Source: Sporopachydermia quercuum
Lineage: Eukaryota; Ascomycota; Sporopachydermiomycetes; Sporopachydermiales; Sporopachydermiaceae
Direction of reading: 5' to 3'
NCBI GenBank assembly: GCA_001599295.1
Contig: BCGN01000006.1
Coordinates: 744,001-808,000 of the forward strand
DNA length: 64,000 bases
In this document: positions 23,479 to 35,885 of the stretch, piece by piece
How the letters are laid out: the number at the start of each line of letters is the position of its first letter
Numbering within the stretch: the stretch's first letter is position 1
Translations under genes and position numbers: made by a program
The notes under the pieces: model-generated
The model's database searches: none
Seen by the model: only the letters and a program-made list of their open reading frames with translations
What the model was told of the DNA's origin: nothing

Positions 23479-26400
23479 TAATCGTCTATGCTATCAATTA
23501 GTTTGATAGCTTATGTTTCCTTGCGATCTACTTCTTGAATATAGATTCCTGATCTCAATGATTATGAAATTTATATTGAAAATCAGAGATTACTTCCTTC
23601 AGTTTTCATATTGCTATTCTGATAAGTATAACACAGATGTAAGTGTTCTGGTTGTTGTAGTTGATATGAGTAGCTATAGTACTATTTTTGATTATACGGA
23701 GAATGAGCAGTTCAAAAGCGCGGTCGCCGTATTCTATTTTCAAGTAAAATGAGATTCCTCTGTTGAAAGAAAATATATTGACGTGTTGGTATTTAATCTT
23801 TTGTTTATTTTATCCAGCTACTGCTATGATATTGTTTCCTGTTCTATATATATTTCGTTTGATAGCACAGAGCAAGTATAGATTCTATCGGTCTCTCAAC
23901 CTTTCACCAATAATAGTGGAACCCAACCCAATGAGATAGAATATATTCCGTCTCAAGTGTTACCTTCGTACAATTTTGTTGGACAATCAAAACTTTTGAA
24001 CCGGCGGATGCTATTATGTTCACTTTTATTTCTTCTTTATCTTTTGCAAACTTCTATTCTATGGTGCAAATATCTATCCAATCAAATGAACTTTCTTCCA
24101 TAAACAGCTAAGCATCAATCAATCAATCAGTTTCACTTGTAAATCCCTNTTCGTTAGCATGGATCAACTACACTGGTATTGATCTTCTGCTTTTTGATTA
24201 TAATTTTTTCTCAAAATAACAAAAAGTTTCTCGTTCAATTCAGTATAACTACATCCCTCTACTATATATTATTGCATATTTCCAGAAAGATGAATACATC
24301 TATCACACAGTAAATAGCCTCTCGTTCATACAAAATGAGGTTTCACTTTGTTAAACACACACAATCACACTCTCCATAGGGGCAACTCTTTCGGGAACAA
24401 AAATTTTCCCGCAAAGAAAGTTTGGCTTACTCCACAATTTTGTTCTGCCGATCTCTTGAGTCTCACTATGATAATCTGGGGTTTGGGGGTAAGTCTTGTG
24501 ATGTCACGTGGACGTGATGGGTGTTGTCAGGGTGGTTACATTGATGGTTAGTTAATGCTTGGAAGGAGAGTGGAGTGATTTATGATAATTCTAAAGATAT
24601 CAGGATATATAGCAATGAGAGATATGCTTTTCTTCCACATAGTGGTAAAAGAATTTAGGTCGTAAGATAGACGGAGAGAATTCGTTATAACATTTGCGAG
24701 ATGACAGATAGCCACTGATGGAAGAGATAATCCATAAGTTTATCATAAAAAGCCTGCATGAAATTTCTCATGACCCTACCCTGGCAAAATCCATATGTAT
24801 CATATTTTCTTCTAGATTATTAGCTTTGCCCATCGGAGTTTTATTTATGTCTAAAGGTTGATTCCCTATCTAGCACAATATTTCTCATATGGACTAAAAC
24901 TTGCTATTATATTATCACGTCATCAGTAGTACAACAATTCAAAGATATTCAAGACCGAGGGCAACAAGTAAGATAAATGACCATGAAAGTAACTTTTGCA
25001 GCCGTTTAAACTTTAAAAAGGAACTCTCAACAAATATTATTCAACTGAATACACTTTTTTGATATCGAAATAATAATACTGGTACGTTTTGCTCTATCGA
25101 TAGAAAACAAAACAGAAATGAAATGAAAAGTATAATTTGTGTTATTCGAAATGCATTCGATCAAATAACAACAATAAAAAGAGAAAATATAACAATAACT
25201 GAAAGAAGGGAACCACCCATTTCTTTTGAATAACCAACCAGATTACCTTACTTTGAAAGTTAACGCCCTAAGCTAAATCCACGAAACCTATTCGAAGCAC
25301 CTCGCTCCTGTCACTGACTGTGTAATTGAGTTATTTTTTTGTTGTTCACTGCCAGGTTGAGATTACCACCGATATTGCCGTTGATGCATAGTATTGTTTG
25401 ATTCTGATACTAGAATGCGAACTAACCCTACCAAAGTAATGTATTTATGCATACCAATACATTTATTTGCATCATCATATAGGTACTTTTCTTCGTTGTC
25501 CCATATTAGGAGAGAAATAAACTATGCATCTTGATGCATTAAATCCACAGCCACCTCTAAAAATACTCAACCTTATACTTCAGTGCTAGTAAANAGAGCA
25601 ACAAGAAGTTGTTTGAAGAGCCCTGTCCCGTTATAATAAAATCTGTAGCCCCTTGTTCCCTTTAGTTATCGTTATTGCTTTGTCCCTGGTTTCGTATCAA
25701 CATCAAAATAAAATGATTAATTTTTCGATCCTGTAAGTTTCAACAAGAAATATGATGTTCGCTTTTTGGCTCGTGTCCTCTTGAATCATTCACGCCTTCC
25801 TCATTGACAAAGATCACTAACTCTGGAAATCACCTACAAGAATCATAGCAATTTCTCACCACAAAAATTTCAAATTAAACTTTCTCTTAAATTAAACTCT
25901 GGTCTATTACTTGAATTTATTCAAAACCTTAATTATGAAGTCACATGTACAAGGTTCTTTTTAAATCCACAAACATCCAAATTTCCAAAACGCTAGTAGC
26001 TAATTGATTAATGTATGAAAGTTGCTTCATTTTCGATTTATCTTTTTCTAATAAGAATTACTTGAAAGATGCTCTCTTTTACTGTTTACTGATATTGCTT
26101 ATTTATGTTTGGAATCATTTATTCAAACGTGAAAGAAGTTGAAAAAAGGTGAAAACTACTTCGATTAGTTTGGAAATAGTTGGCTCGAGGTGTGAAGTAA
26201 CATTGTGATAGAGTGGAAGTATAGTGTATAATACAATACATAGTTGATATTGGCATTATTGATTAGTGAAAGGAAGTCACCGCAAAGCATTATAAATCTG
26301 CTTGCAATATCAATCAAGTGAATCATCATAGCATTGTATTGTTTACTACTTTCTATAGTAGTTTAGGTTAATTGTTTTATTGTGGACACCTGGAAAAGGA

Positions 26401-26742
26401 CTGGATTTAAGAGCATTTTCTGGTCAGTTTAATCGGTTTGGAAGTAAGCCTTTCTACGTTAGAAATCGATTGTCTGGATACAAAGTAACTAATCGTATAT
26501 TATATTTTAATCTCGTACCTGAGATTCAAACACTGGAGCTATTTGCTGATCGTTTCTAAAGAAGGGAACATAAGGTATCAGCTTCTAGTATCTGAGTTAC
26601 ATAAAGGTCAAATAGTGGTATATGATCGGGCACAGTTTCTTGGATTGTATTCGACTGTATCGTATTGCTACTTCTGTTTATCATCATCACTATCAATAAT
26701 TTGGAAGTTGTTACCTGATAAAAGAATCTGAGAAGTTAAGTT
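23479..26742. other. Large divergent intergenic region, 3.3 kb
   Basis: Lies between two divergent genes for Ser-rich proteins. No credible coding frame. It contains a local cluster of TGCAT-containing words at about 25384-25539 and several poly-A/T runs. The length suggests complex regulation of one or both neighbours, or an unrecognised non-coding RNA. Confidence 0.55.
25524..25539. repeat. Short inverted repeat ATGCATC-TT-GATGCAT
   Basis: Two 7-bp arms around a TT centre, the strongest element of a local cluster of ATGCAT words (25384, 25447, 25524, 25534) and one TTGCAT near 25467. Possibly a regulatory-site array for the gene starting at 26743, but 1.2 kb away. Confidence 0.6.
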
Positions 26743-28095
26743 ATGGCTAACGAAGAAAAAGTCAAGAAGAACTCCAAGTTGAGTCTCTTGTCGAAGTCCT
26801 TGGCAAAACCATTCTCCCAGTCAAGTTCCTCGGTGAACCTAGTGGAAAATAAAAGGAACCCTACTTTACCTAATAGAACATCTTCTTCATCGAATTTCGT
26901 TGGTGGTAATGTTAGTACGAAGTCTGCTTGGCAAGAATGTGATCCTTTATTCAAACCAAGATCAAATACTTTAGACCGTTCAAGGAGACCAGATGTTAGT
27001 CCTATAATTGGGTCCGGTTCCGGCTCATCTGTATCTGCTGCTCGGTTAGGATCATTACCTATGGGCAATTCAACCAGTGAGAAGAACTACGTACCAGGAT
27101 ATCCTCCAGATTTCTCTCCACCAAATGCTACTGCAAAAGATGGTAGGGACCGTATGAGAAAATCATCCATAGTATCCGATCCTTTAGACCCAAAGTACTC
27201 AGCATCGATTGGAGCAGGTGCTCATTCAATAATATCAATCCCTTCATCACCATCTGCAGTATCTGCAACATCATCTAGTATGATATTTGAGAGAAACGTT
27301 CAAGATCCTTTTCAACCTATTCCTTCTTCGCTTCCAAATAGATCAGATTCCTTCTCTCAACAACAATCTACAACTGCTAGCTTAATATCATCAAACTCGA
27401 TTGCCTCAACTCTAGCTAATTCTGGTGTGCAATCCCCTTCTACAGGACAAGGACATCGTCCATCGTTTTCTTCTATTCCTTCGCATTATAGAAATGAGAA
27501 TTTTATTCCTTCTGTCTTAGATGCTTCAGCTCAAGTATTAACTGATTCTACCGCAAATCTGGATAATATTGATATTGTTTATCCAGAAAGAAGACCGTCA
27601 ACAATAAATCTGTCGTTAGCTCTTGGTAGACATCGAACTAACTCAGTTTCTATGGCTTCGCCAAACCCTGCTTCAACTACAATGTCCAGACAATCTTCAC
27701 TGTTTTCTAATACTTATCAAGACAATCAAGGAATGCCATCTCAAAGTCCCACTTCTCCCATAAAACCAGTATTATCTTTCTGCTCGTTTGCTGATGTTGT
27801 GTCTTCAGAAGCTGGTTCCAACACACCTCAAATGATGCGAGTTGGGTCTATGTCTTTGTCAAATAATCCGCTTACCCATACCATGTCTAACAGAAGTGCT
27901 ATCTCCAAATCCATCTCTAATTCTATTAATATGCCGAGTAAAAGACCTACGTTCACTGCTGGTTCGCCGTCTAACAGTTCTATAGCCTCAGAAGAGAATT
28001 TCCTGCTTAATGGCTCAATGCTTCAATCAGAAAGTGACCTAGTAGTGAGTTCGGTTAGTGACACTTTAAGGAAACACACTGGAGGAGTGTTTTAG
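26743..28095 (+). CDS. Ser-rich protein of unknown function
   Basis: 450 residues, rich in Ser, Pro, Asn and Thr, predicted mostly disordered, with no signal peptide or membrane segment. I do not recognise a domain with confidence. Features that could be conserved are a basic start (MANEEKVKKNSKLSLLSKSL), RRPSTINLSLALGRHR, the hydrophobic island LSFCSFADVVSSE (about 344-356) and a C-terminus SDTLRKHTGGVF. Several R-x-x-S and S-P sites suggest regulation by kinases. Similar SFADV islands occur in uncharacterised Ser-rich fungal proteins as far as I recall, so this is only a lead. The ATG is the first in frame after the 3.3 kb upstream region. Convergent with IMP4. Confidence 0.75.
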   Translation: MANEEKVKKNSKLSLLSKSLAKPFSQSSSSVNLVENKRNPTLPNRTSSSSNFVGGNVSTKSAWQECDPLFKPRSNTLDRSRRPDVSPIIGSGSGSSVSAARLGSLPMGNSTSEKNYVPGYPPDFSPPNATAKDGRDRMRKSSIVSDPLDPKYSASIGAGAHSIISIPSSPSAVSATSSSMIFERNVQDPFQPIPSSLPNRSDSFSQQQSTTASLISSNSIASTLANSGVQSPSTGQGHRPSFSSIPSHYRNENFIPSVLDASAQVLTDSTANLDNIDIVYPERRPSTINLSLALGRHRTNSVSMASPNPASTTMSRQSSLFSNTYQDNQGMPSQSPTSPIKPVLSFCSFADVVSSEAGSNTPQMMRVGSMSLSNNPLTHTMSNRSAISKSISNSINMPSKRPTFTAGSPSNSSIASEENFLLNGSMLQSESDLVVSSVSDTLRKHTGGVF

Positions 28096-28463
28096 ATCAT
28101 TGTTCTATGATATGATTTTGTTTCAAATATTTGGGGAAATTTGGTTTCTGGCTGCTGGTAATCTGAAAGCAGAATATGTAGTATATTTAAATAGTGTCGT
28201 TATATTTATATGTTGTTTAATTATGGTGTGACACATTGCACAACACGCACAGTGTCACACTTAAGAAAAATTAATACATACTTTAGTTTGTTGAACCTAT
28301 TGGTTACACTTAATTTTATTTTCCCTGACTCCTTCCTTTCTGCTTTTACCTCCTATAAGTTGAAACTTTTGTTACCTATACTTTTGGTTTTCCTTTCATC
28401 TATAATGTACATATGCTGAAATTTCATACTCGTTGTTCCATATTATATATTACTAAAACTCAC
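28096..28463. other. Convergent 3' region
   Basis: 368 bp between the stops of the Ser-rich gene and IMP4. AT-rich, with pyrimidine runs; presumably both polyadenylation regions. No gene. Confidence 0.6.
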
Positions 28464-29538
28464 TTAAAGAAAATCCTTCTTGTTGGCGGTTCGGACAAAT
28501 CTTCTCGCATGCCATTCGATTTGCGCATCCTTGTCATCAATGGTACCAAGAGTTATCTCATAAAGCTTCATTTCAAATCTAGGACCAACTTCAGCAAGCT
28601 CTACACCTCCATCACTTGTTCTCGCATATACGTGATGACGCACTGATATAAAATCGCCATTATTAGCAAATGTTACCACTCGTGAAGAATCCTTTTTAGC
28701 TCCTGGTGGAAATAAATGTTTCAGTATAGTGACTACTCTTTTCCCTAGGTCTGTAGTGAATCCTTCAAAGATGAGATGTGGATATGCTTCGCTGACGGTA
28801 CCAGCATTTATAATATCGTGTCTTAGAACTACGTTGTGTAAAGAAAACCTGGCAGTGGGCCCATAAGGTAAATGGCTCACAGTCAAACTAGTAGGTGTAC
28901 CTCTATGTTCATGTAGCACTATTATATCTGTGGAATTGCCTCTTGAACAGGCAGAAACTAAATCGTTCATAATATAGTTACCACGGTTTAATCTTACAGA
29001 CGTTGGGAGCAAGAGTTTGATTTCTTTGGTGAATTGTGATAAACGCGTGCTAGGATCCCTTGAAGTCGTTACTACAACATGCGGATCAGCAATGCCTGAT
29101 AATCTAGCATATTCATCATCAATTCCTAATTCATCTGTAAGCTGTGATTGATCGTAAGCAAAATCTTTTACTGCTACGTCTTTGGCTATATCCTTTGGTA
29201 GCGCTTTTCCTGATTCTAGAGATTTTTTAATGATTTGTCGCTTTTGAGCTGTGGCTGCTTCTTGTAATTCTAGCGATTTCTTATAGAGATACTCTCTCCT
29301 TTCTTTAGCTTGACGGCGAATCTGATAAATGGTTAGTATTGGCACGTTGCATATCATTGATAATAAACTAATACCAAGATTGATCTGACATAAGACAAGT
29401 ATTTCTAGGCATATGAACGCTTTTCCGCGGTATTTATNGAAAGATCTCTGAGTGCTTATGTTGATTAAATACAATAGAGCAATCCATATACACTATCCTA
29501 GCAATCAGCCCATAAATGAACCAAACAAGACTTACCAT
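28464..29538 (-). CDS. IMP4: Imp4, U3 snoRNP Brix-domain protein
   Basis: Component of the small-subunit processome that pairs U3 snoRNA with pre-rRNA in the nucleolus. Exon 2 (28464-29321) encodes [20 protein letters not shown] and a Brix domain, with [35 protein letters not shown] and [16 protein letters not shown]. The family starts M-(L/I)-RRQA, so one residue is missing from this exon. It is supplied by an ATG at 29536-29538 followed directly by the donor GTAAGTC. The intron (29322-29535, 214 nt) has TACTAAC and ends TTTATCAG. The spliced protein is 286 residues (Saccharomyces 290). The first coding exon is therefore just the start codon. A ribosome-biogenesis promoter element lies about 205 bp upstream. 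Confidence 0.94.
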
Positions 29539-30385
29539 TATTAACGAACTGTATTTGTAAAATTTTACAATCAAATGATCTCCAGCCAAATATTGTTAAT
29601 AAATTTACATTAATAGTGTTTTTCTGTACGCTATAAGTATCAAAAATTGTATAATTTCCATATAGACAACTTGTTATATGAGCAGTTTTATTGATGATAA
29701 ATATCGTTCGCCGTTCATAATGAAGAAATTTTCGGTTCTCTATGAAATTTTTCATTTGAGTGAGAAAAGTATTCCGGAAATTATGTGATTGCAGTGCCTG
29801 CTTATTTTCTCCTATTTTACGTCATACCGTAGTGAGACCTATATGCTACAAGACAGGATCGTTGATGAATGAACAAATATTCCTGCTCTTTTTTCTGACA
29901 ACCTTTGGTACGTATATAAAACACCTTGTTACATAAATTTACATTTGCAAATCTCAAGTTTTCTTTTTTTTTTTTGTATTTGTCAGAGTACATTTAGCTT
30001 CTCATTCAACTACTGTTGTATGGTAACTATTGTAAGGGCATTTTTTCCTATGGGTTAACCATCACGTGATCATATTACATATATATCGTTTCCGTAAAAG
30101 ATCATTGCTTCAATATTTCGGAAATAATCTCTTTGTAAGACATAAGGAGTCACCATTTACTACATAACAATATAGATATTTTTGAACAGATGATTGTTCT
30201 TCGAAGGTATCAACAGAATGTAACGAACATGTCACTAGTTTTAGTATTAGTATTGTATTTGTGAAATATGTATTTTTATATTATAAAAATATGCGACGTA
30301 AGGCACTCATTCAAATATTAACTGGCAATCAGTTATGAAAAGCATTCAATACCGGGTTTTGAAGACGAGAATGTTCCTATTCCGT
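29539..30385. other. IMP4 upstream region / SEC23 3' region
   Basis: 847 bp between two minus-strand genes. Contains an RRPE-like element (29744-29754). One minus-strand frame of 85 codons (29498-29755) overlaps the IMP4 start and has no family resemblance. Confidence 0.55.
29744..29754 (-). promoter_or_regulatory. RRPE-like ribosome-biogenesis element upstream of IMP4
   Basis: Minus strand reads TGAAAAATTTC, an exact match to the rRNA-processing element core TGAAAAATTT bound by Stb3 in Saccharomyces. It sits about 205 bp upstream of the IMP4 start codon, a gene of the expected class. I did not find a PAC (GATGAG) partner nearby. Confidence 0.5.
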
Positions 30386-32845
30386 TTATGAGGCCCCAGA
30401 CACAGAAAGCTTGATCAGACTTTCCATGAATGTCTGCAAACTGACATCATCGGTAAGAATTATTGCTCCTAGCCCATCACTTTGACGACCATAATCATCT
30501 TGCTTATAACTATGTGAAGGGTTAAGCTTGCTTAATAAGAATCTAGCCTGTGAACCACCCTCTTGAGTATCGATAAATCTCGGTAAGGGGAATCTATCAA
30601 CAAGAAGTTCTGCAGCGTCACGTCTTGGGGCTTCTAAAAGTTCTTTGAAGTTGGAATATTCTTCTTGTTCTTGATAATTAGCAGCTCTCCATTCCGCAAT
30701 TACACCTCCATGATAAATGAGAATATGGAAAAATGTATCAAGCAACAGAATTCTTTCTGGTCTGATCGATATTGAATCTAATAAACATGGCTCTGGTTCT
30801 TTATCAATTTCATAAGCTGTTAATGTAGGTTGTATCATAATCAATGAGTTCATAGTATCTTCTTCAAACAGAACATGACGATAGAAAGCAGTTTCATCAG
30901 GGGAATTATTGAAAAGCTGTAAAAACTGCGAGCGGCGTAAATGAAACATGAATTGAGGATATAATGAAAAGTTGTTGGCAAGTCTGAATGATCTTTCTTC
31001 ATCTCTTCTATACTCAGCAAACCTTCCACATACTTGAATTAGAAGCTTATCAATGTACCTTAATACTTCAGTATACTCTGCACCTTCAGCTTCTGCTTTA
31101 TAAACAGCTTGACGACCAATCACTACGGCAGCAGCTTCTTGATCTAGTGATGACGCTAAAGAGTCATCAAAACCTCCCATACAAAGGTTTCTAGCAAGTG
31201 TTGTAACTTTCAAACGATAGGTTCCAGACCCATGCTGATAATGAGTTAAAAACTGTACACAAGCAGTAGGAGGTACTGGTTGTCCATCAGATCCTAAGTA
31301 AGAATTTGGAGCTTGACCTGACGCTAATTGAGACGTTCCATTACTTCTGGGCTCAAAATAAATAGCATATGTACTGAATGGCATTATACTGTTAATTTTC
31401 CATGCATTTGTTCCACCAATACCAACAGAAGTCTCTGCAACATTACTTGCTTTTTTCTTCATAGAAGTAGCATGACCAATCAATCCTGTAACCTTTAATT
31501 CCTTTGATGTCACTACCTCCAGACTGCCATTTAGTCCCATCAATAAATAGCCTTCTTCGTCTTTATTGAAAAGACGTTGGAAACTCTGTTTGAAAATAGA
31601 TGTAGTAAACGAATCTGTTAATACCATTACGCCTCCAGTTTGATTGACAATTGATTCTATTTCCCAAATACCTACTTGATCATAACTACCAACAAATAGA
31701 TCAAGCACATGCCCGTTGACAGAACATCTACGGGCAATAGCTTCATATGCTTTCCGAGCTGGCTTCACATGTTTAGCATGACCATTATCAATATCGTGAT
31801 GTGATCTTATTGTTTCCTTCAATTCAGGACCTACAACTTTTCCTGGTCCAACCGTGCAAGGTCCTGCGGTGAATAGTATAATACGAGCACCACAATGAAT
31901 TGAAGAAATTCCCAATAGTGAAGCAGCTATATTCACAGCAGTACCTGTGGCACGCTTAGCTCTACAGGCCTTGGGAATTTCCCAAGAATCTGTTTGCAGT
32001 TCATCAAGAATAGTAGAAAGTTGAAATTCAACCTCTTGTACTGGTTGTAAAAACTTTGATCCTCCAAGTCTATTTCCTAATCCGTTTTTCAGCTCTCTGG
32101 CTTCTTGTTCTCTTAAGTCTGATGGCATCAGACCTAATATTAGTCTTACTTCATCAAGAGAGTAATCGTACTCACCATTAAAAGCATAACTACGCATGCA
32201 GGTAGTAAAAGACAATTCAAACACGTTGACGATTTTACCAAAAGTAATAAGACCAATAAGGGCATTCGGCGGTAGTAAACTCAGAGAAGTAAGAATACTA
32301 TCTTTCAGTGCCTGCAAATTATCAGCTTCAGTACAAGTGTCAACAACAAATAGAAAAATTGGTGGTGGGGGGGGTGGATTTCCTTGATTTGTTGGTAAAA
32401 TATATTCAATTGAAGTAGCAGCAGGATCAATAGAATAAGGCAATTCAGAGTTAGCAATTTGATACTGTGCAGGTAGTTGATTTCTGGTTAAACAGAAAGG
32501 ACAGGTCCATATCTTCGACTGTGGATCGACTTTACAGTAGGGGTTCAACACAGCTCTACATGGAGCTTTACAAACTATAGGGGCATCTTGAACCACTATT
32601 TTATCATTTCTTTCCTTCAATGGTGTATATAATGTAGAAATTGGAATAACTGCTCTTGATGCCTCAAGCTTAGTAGACGCGAAAACGTTCCATGAAATTC
32701 TTACCCCATCAACCTCCTCTATGTCTTCAAACTCCTAATGGAAAATGTTAATAATCAATCAACAAAAATTTAGTTTAAATGATCAATTAATAGATAATCA
32801 TCAACCGTCATTCTCTACAGAACAAAAAATGAACTGCCTTACCAT
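30386..32845 (-). CDS. SEC23: Sec23, COPII coat GTPase-activating subunit
   Basis: Sec23 binds Sar1-GTP on the ER, recruits Sec24 and cargo, and stimulates GTP hydrolysis. Exon 2 (30386-32734) opens with [18 protein letters not shown], the conserved start of Sec23 without its Met. An ATG at 32843-32845 followed by GTAAGG supplies it, with a 108-nt intron (32735-32842) containing TATTAAC and ending ATTAG. The spliced protein is 783 residues (Saccharomyces 768). Visible are the zinc finger ([13 protein letters not shown] then CPFC), the trunk domain ([11 protein letters not shown]), the beta-barrel, helical and gelsolin-like domains, and the Sar1-facing arginine in [15 protein letters not shown]. 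Starting at the internal in-frame Met at 32620 would delete conserved sequence. Confidence 0.95.
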
Positions 32846-33755
32846 TGCTTATGTAACCGTGGATAAAATTGAATGTTTTGTATCAATTACCATTCAATCT
32901 AACGCCGAACATAGAACATGTGTGTTCAAATCGATGAACCAAGCTTTAACCTCAGTTTGATGATGAAAGCACTGCAACAGTTTCTTAGGATTCCTGACGG
33001 ATTGGAGTGATGATGTTGAGCCTCGTCTCCCTACATTTTACCTTAGATATCTTATTCAATGTTCAAGCCAAGTTTACCTATCCCTTCAATCTTCGAAAAA
33101 CCTGTGGGAGGTGGGAAGGTGGTTACATATTTTCATTATGGGAGATAAATCTAGGTTATTTGAGTAATACGCATACCTGTTTTGAGACTGCTTACTTTAG
33201 TTTTCCATATTAGGATTAAAGCTTCTCCAGGATGGGTAATGGCTGGTTGAACTTTATTACTAAATCGGGAAACTGAACGAGAGTTCAATACAATAACTGT
33301 TTAGTGATTACGTGATTTTAATCCGCTAGGTGCTTGAGTGATATGCATAATTATGCAGACTTTGCACCTTTTTTTTTAACCTCTTTCGAATTGATTTAAT
33401 GATTATGTTGAACAAGCTGAAATTTGTTATTGATGTGAAACAATGAGAAGGAAGAGCTGATTATTGTATGTATGTACTATCTACGATAATCTGATTCATC
33501 ATCGGTGCTTTCTTAATATTATTGGAATCTGATTCCTTGATTTTATATTATCTGGAAGTAGTTAATTGGTCGTAGACTTATTGGACTTTGTATTCATATA
33601 TCCATAGATTGGCAAGCTACTTGGTGTGTGCTGGTGAACTCTCTGTTCATTTATCAATCGCCATTCAAAAGGGTACATGATTTCTTGACTACAAGACTGA
33701 CTATGGAACGGAAATTAGTATGTTGAATGTCTGCTGAGAAAATTACAAAGTCATA
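32846..33755. other. SEC23-MSK1 divergent promoter region
   Basis: 910 bp between divergent genes. Two frames of 68-71 codons cross the SEC23 5' end or lie beside it without recognisable motifs. Nothing else seen. Confidence 0.55.
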
Positions 33756-35885
33756 ATGTTGTTAAGCAGTATTTTTTTGAATAACGTTCGTGTAGTCTCC
33801 AGAGTATCAACTAGACCATGTATCAGATGGTTAACTACTGCTACTTCTCCTGATGCTACACAAATTGAAAGTGAAACAATCAATGCTGACGGAAGTACTA
33901 GTGAACGTTCCGATTTGAAAGTGAAAAAACAAGAAAGAAAACAAAGAAAACAGAGGGGGAAAGCTGTCTTGAAACCTGTGAATGAGGAGCAGAATTTCGC
34001 TAATAGAAAGAAGAAGATTCTTGAGATAGGAAACGAAACGGCATATCCAACTATTGGGAATGTTAGAAAACTATTTGCTAATCTTCATCAGTCTAATGAA
34101 GAAAATAAAGATAAGTCATTGACTACGTTGAGAGTTCCTCAATTCAGGAAACTTTTCGAAAGTTATTCATTTGAAAATGAGTTGTTAGATGAGCCTAACA
34201 AGTATTACATTTTAGAAGGTATGTATGCAAGGGCAGACAAACTCAGGAGCTAATAATTGTTTGAAACGTTAGTTGAATTGTCCAATCAACAACGAGCTAA
34301 TGATTTTATTTGATAGGTTGTAACTATTATACTAACTGATTATATAGGTAGAGTAAGCCGTGTGAGAAGAGCTGGTAAGGGAATGGTTTTCTTTGATTTG
34401 ATTCAAGATTATACAAAAGTTCAGGTGATTGCCTCTCATACTCGAATGGGTCTCAGTAAGCATGAATTTGATGCACTTCATCGTATTGTAAAAAGAGGTG
34501 ACCAGATATCAGTTTGTGGTGTCCCTGGCACTACTAGAATGAAAGAATTATCATTAAAATGTCAATATCCTGTTAGAATTGCTACACCTTGTTTGCATCC
34601 TATCCCCTTAGAACTATCCGATGAAAAGAAGACGAGTCATAATAGAATTCTCGATTATTTGATCAACAGCTCTAGTTCCTATATAAAAATCAAGTCACAG
34701 CTTATAAGTTCTATAAGAGACTACTTAACTGATCGTGATTTCATTGAAGTGCAAACTCCAATAATATCAGCTGGTAGCACTGGGGCCAATGCTACTCCTT
34801 TCATCACCATGGCAAAAGCTTTAAAGAGAGAAAGAGAGAAAATTAATGAAGAGCTGTGTGCTTGTTATGATAGTGAAAATGATGATAATCCCACCAGTAT
34901 TTCAAAAGAAGAAAGGGAATCTCAAGATGAAAAGTTAATAGAAAAAAGTATTTCTCTGTCTCTAAGAGTTGCACCAGAATTATGGTTGAAAAGATTAGTA
35001 ATTGGAGGATTTGATAAAGTATTCGAAATAGGTCAAGTGTTCCGAAATGAAGGAATAGATCATACACACAATCCTGAGTTCACTACCTGTGAGTTTTATC
35101 AAAGCTTTATTGATCTTGATCAGTTAATGAAAATGACTGAAGAGATTTTTTATGACAGCTATCAAAGAGTCTGTAAGAAGTTTCCTGATCAAATTGATGG
35201 AACAGCAGAAGAGCTATTAGGGAGTTGTTTGACTGAAACGGGTAATAGCTTTGAATTTCAAAAGGTGGAATTCATCCCTACTATTGAAAAACTAAGTCAA
35301 GAACAATTTCCAGATGCTACTAATCGTGAGCTACTTGAGGGTTTTATTAGTAGATTGGTAAATCGTGGTTTATTAACTGAATATCAAGGGTCAGAGAAAA
35401 TTCATTTCAGTAAATTGAGTTCTGCACAATTGTTAGATAAACTATCCTCAGAATTAATTGAGCCTTCTTGCGGCTCCAAACCTACATTTATTTATCACCA
35501 ACCTGAATTATTGTCACCTCTGGCTAAATCTACTACGATTGAATATCCTGTTTTGGGTGGCAATGGCAAGTTTCTTAAGCATAAAATTTCCAAAAGGTTC
35601 GAATTGTTTATCGATGGGAAGGAGTATGTAAATGCATATGAAGAAGAGAACAGTCCTTTCGAACAACAATTGAAATTTCTTCAGCAAGCTAGAAACAGGG
35701 AAGACTATAATGATGACGAGGCAATTGTTCCTGACTATAATTATGTCGACTCCCTTGAATGGGGTTTACCACCAACTGGTGGATGGGGAATAGGCATTGA
35801 TAGGTTTTGCATGTTCTTTTGTGGCGTCAATAAAATTGAACAGGTGTTGAGTTTTGGTGATTTGAAAAATGTTTTACGTCAATGA
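33756..35885 (+). CDS. MSK1: Mitochondrial lysyl-tRNA synthetase
   Basis: Class II synthetase that charges mitochondrial tRNA-Lys. Exons 33756-34218 and 34348-35885; the intron of 129 nt has donor GTATGT and branch point TACTAAC at 34330. The join restores YILEGRVSRVRRAGKGMVFFDL across the anticodon-binding OB fold (written YILEG-RVSRVRRAGKG). The product is 666 residues. The N-terminus (MLLSSIFLNNVRVVSRVSTR) is a typical mitochondrial presequence. Class II motifs: FIEVQTPIISAGSTGANATP (motif 1), FRNEGIDHTHNPEFTTCEFY (motif 2) and GWGIGIDRFCMFF (motif 3). It is about 90 residues longer than Saccharomyces Msk1, partly from an insert of about 45 charged residues between AKALKRER and LSLRVAPELWLKRL, within the catalytic core. 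Confidence 0.94.
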
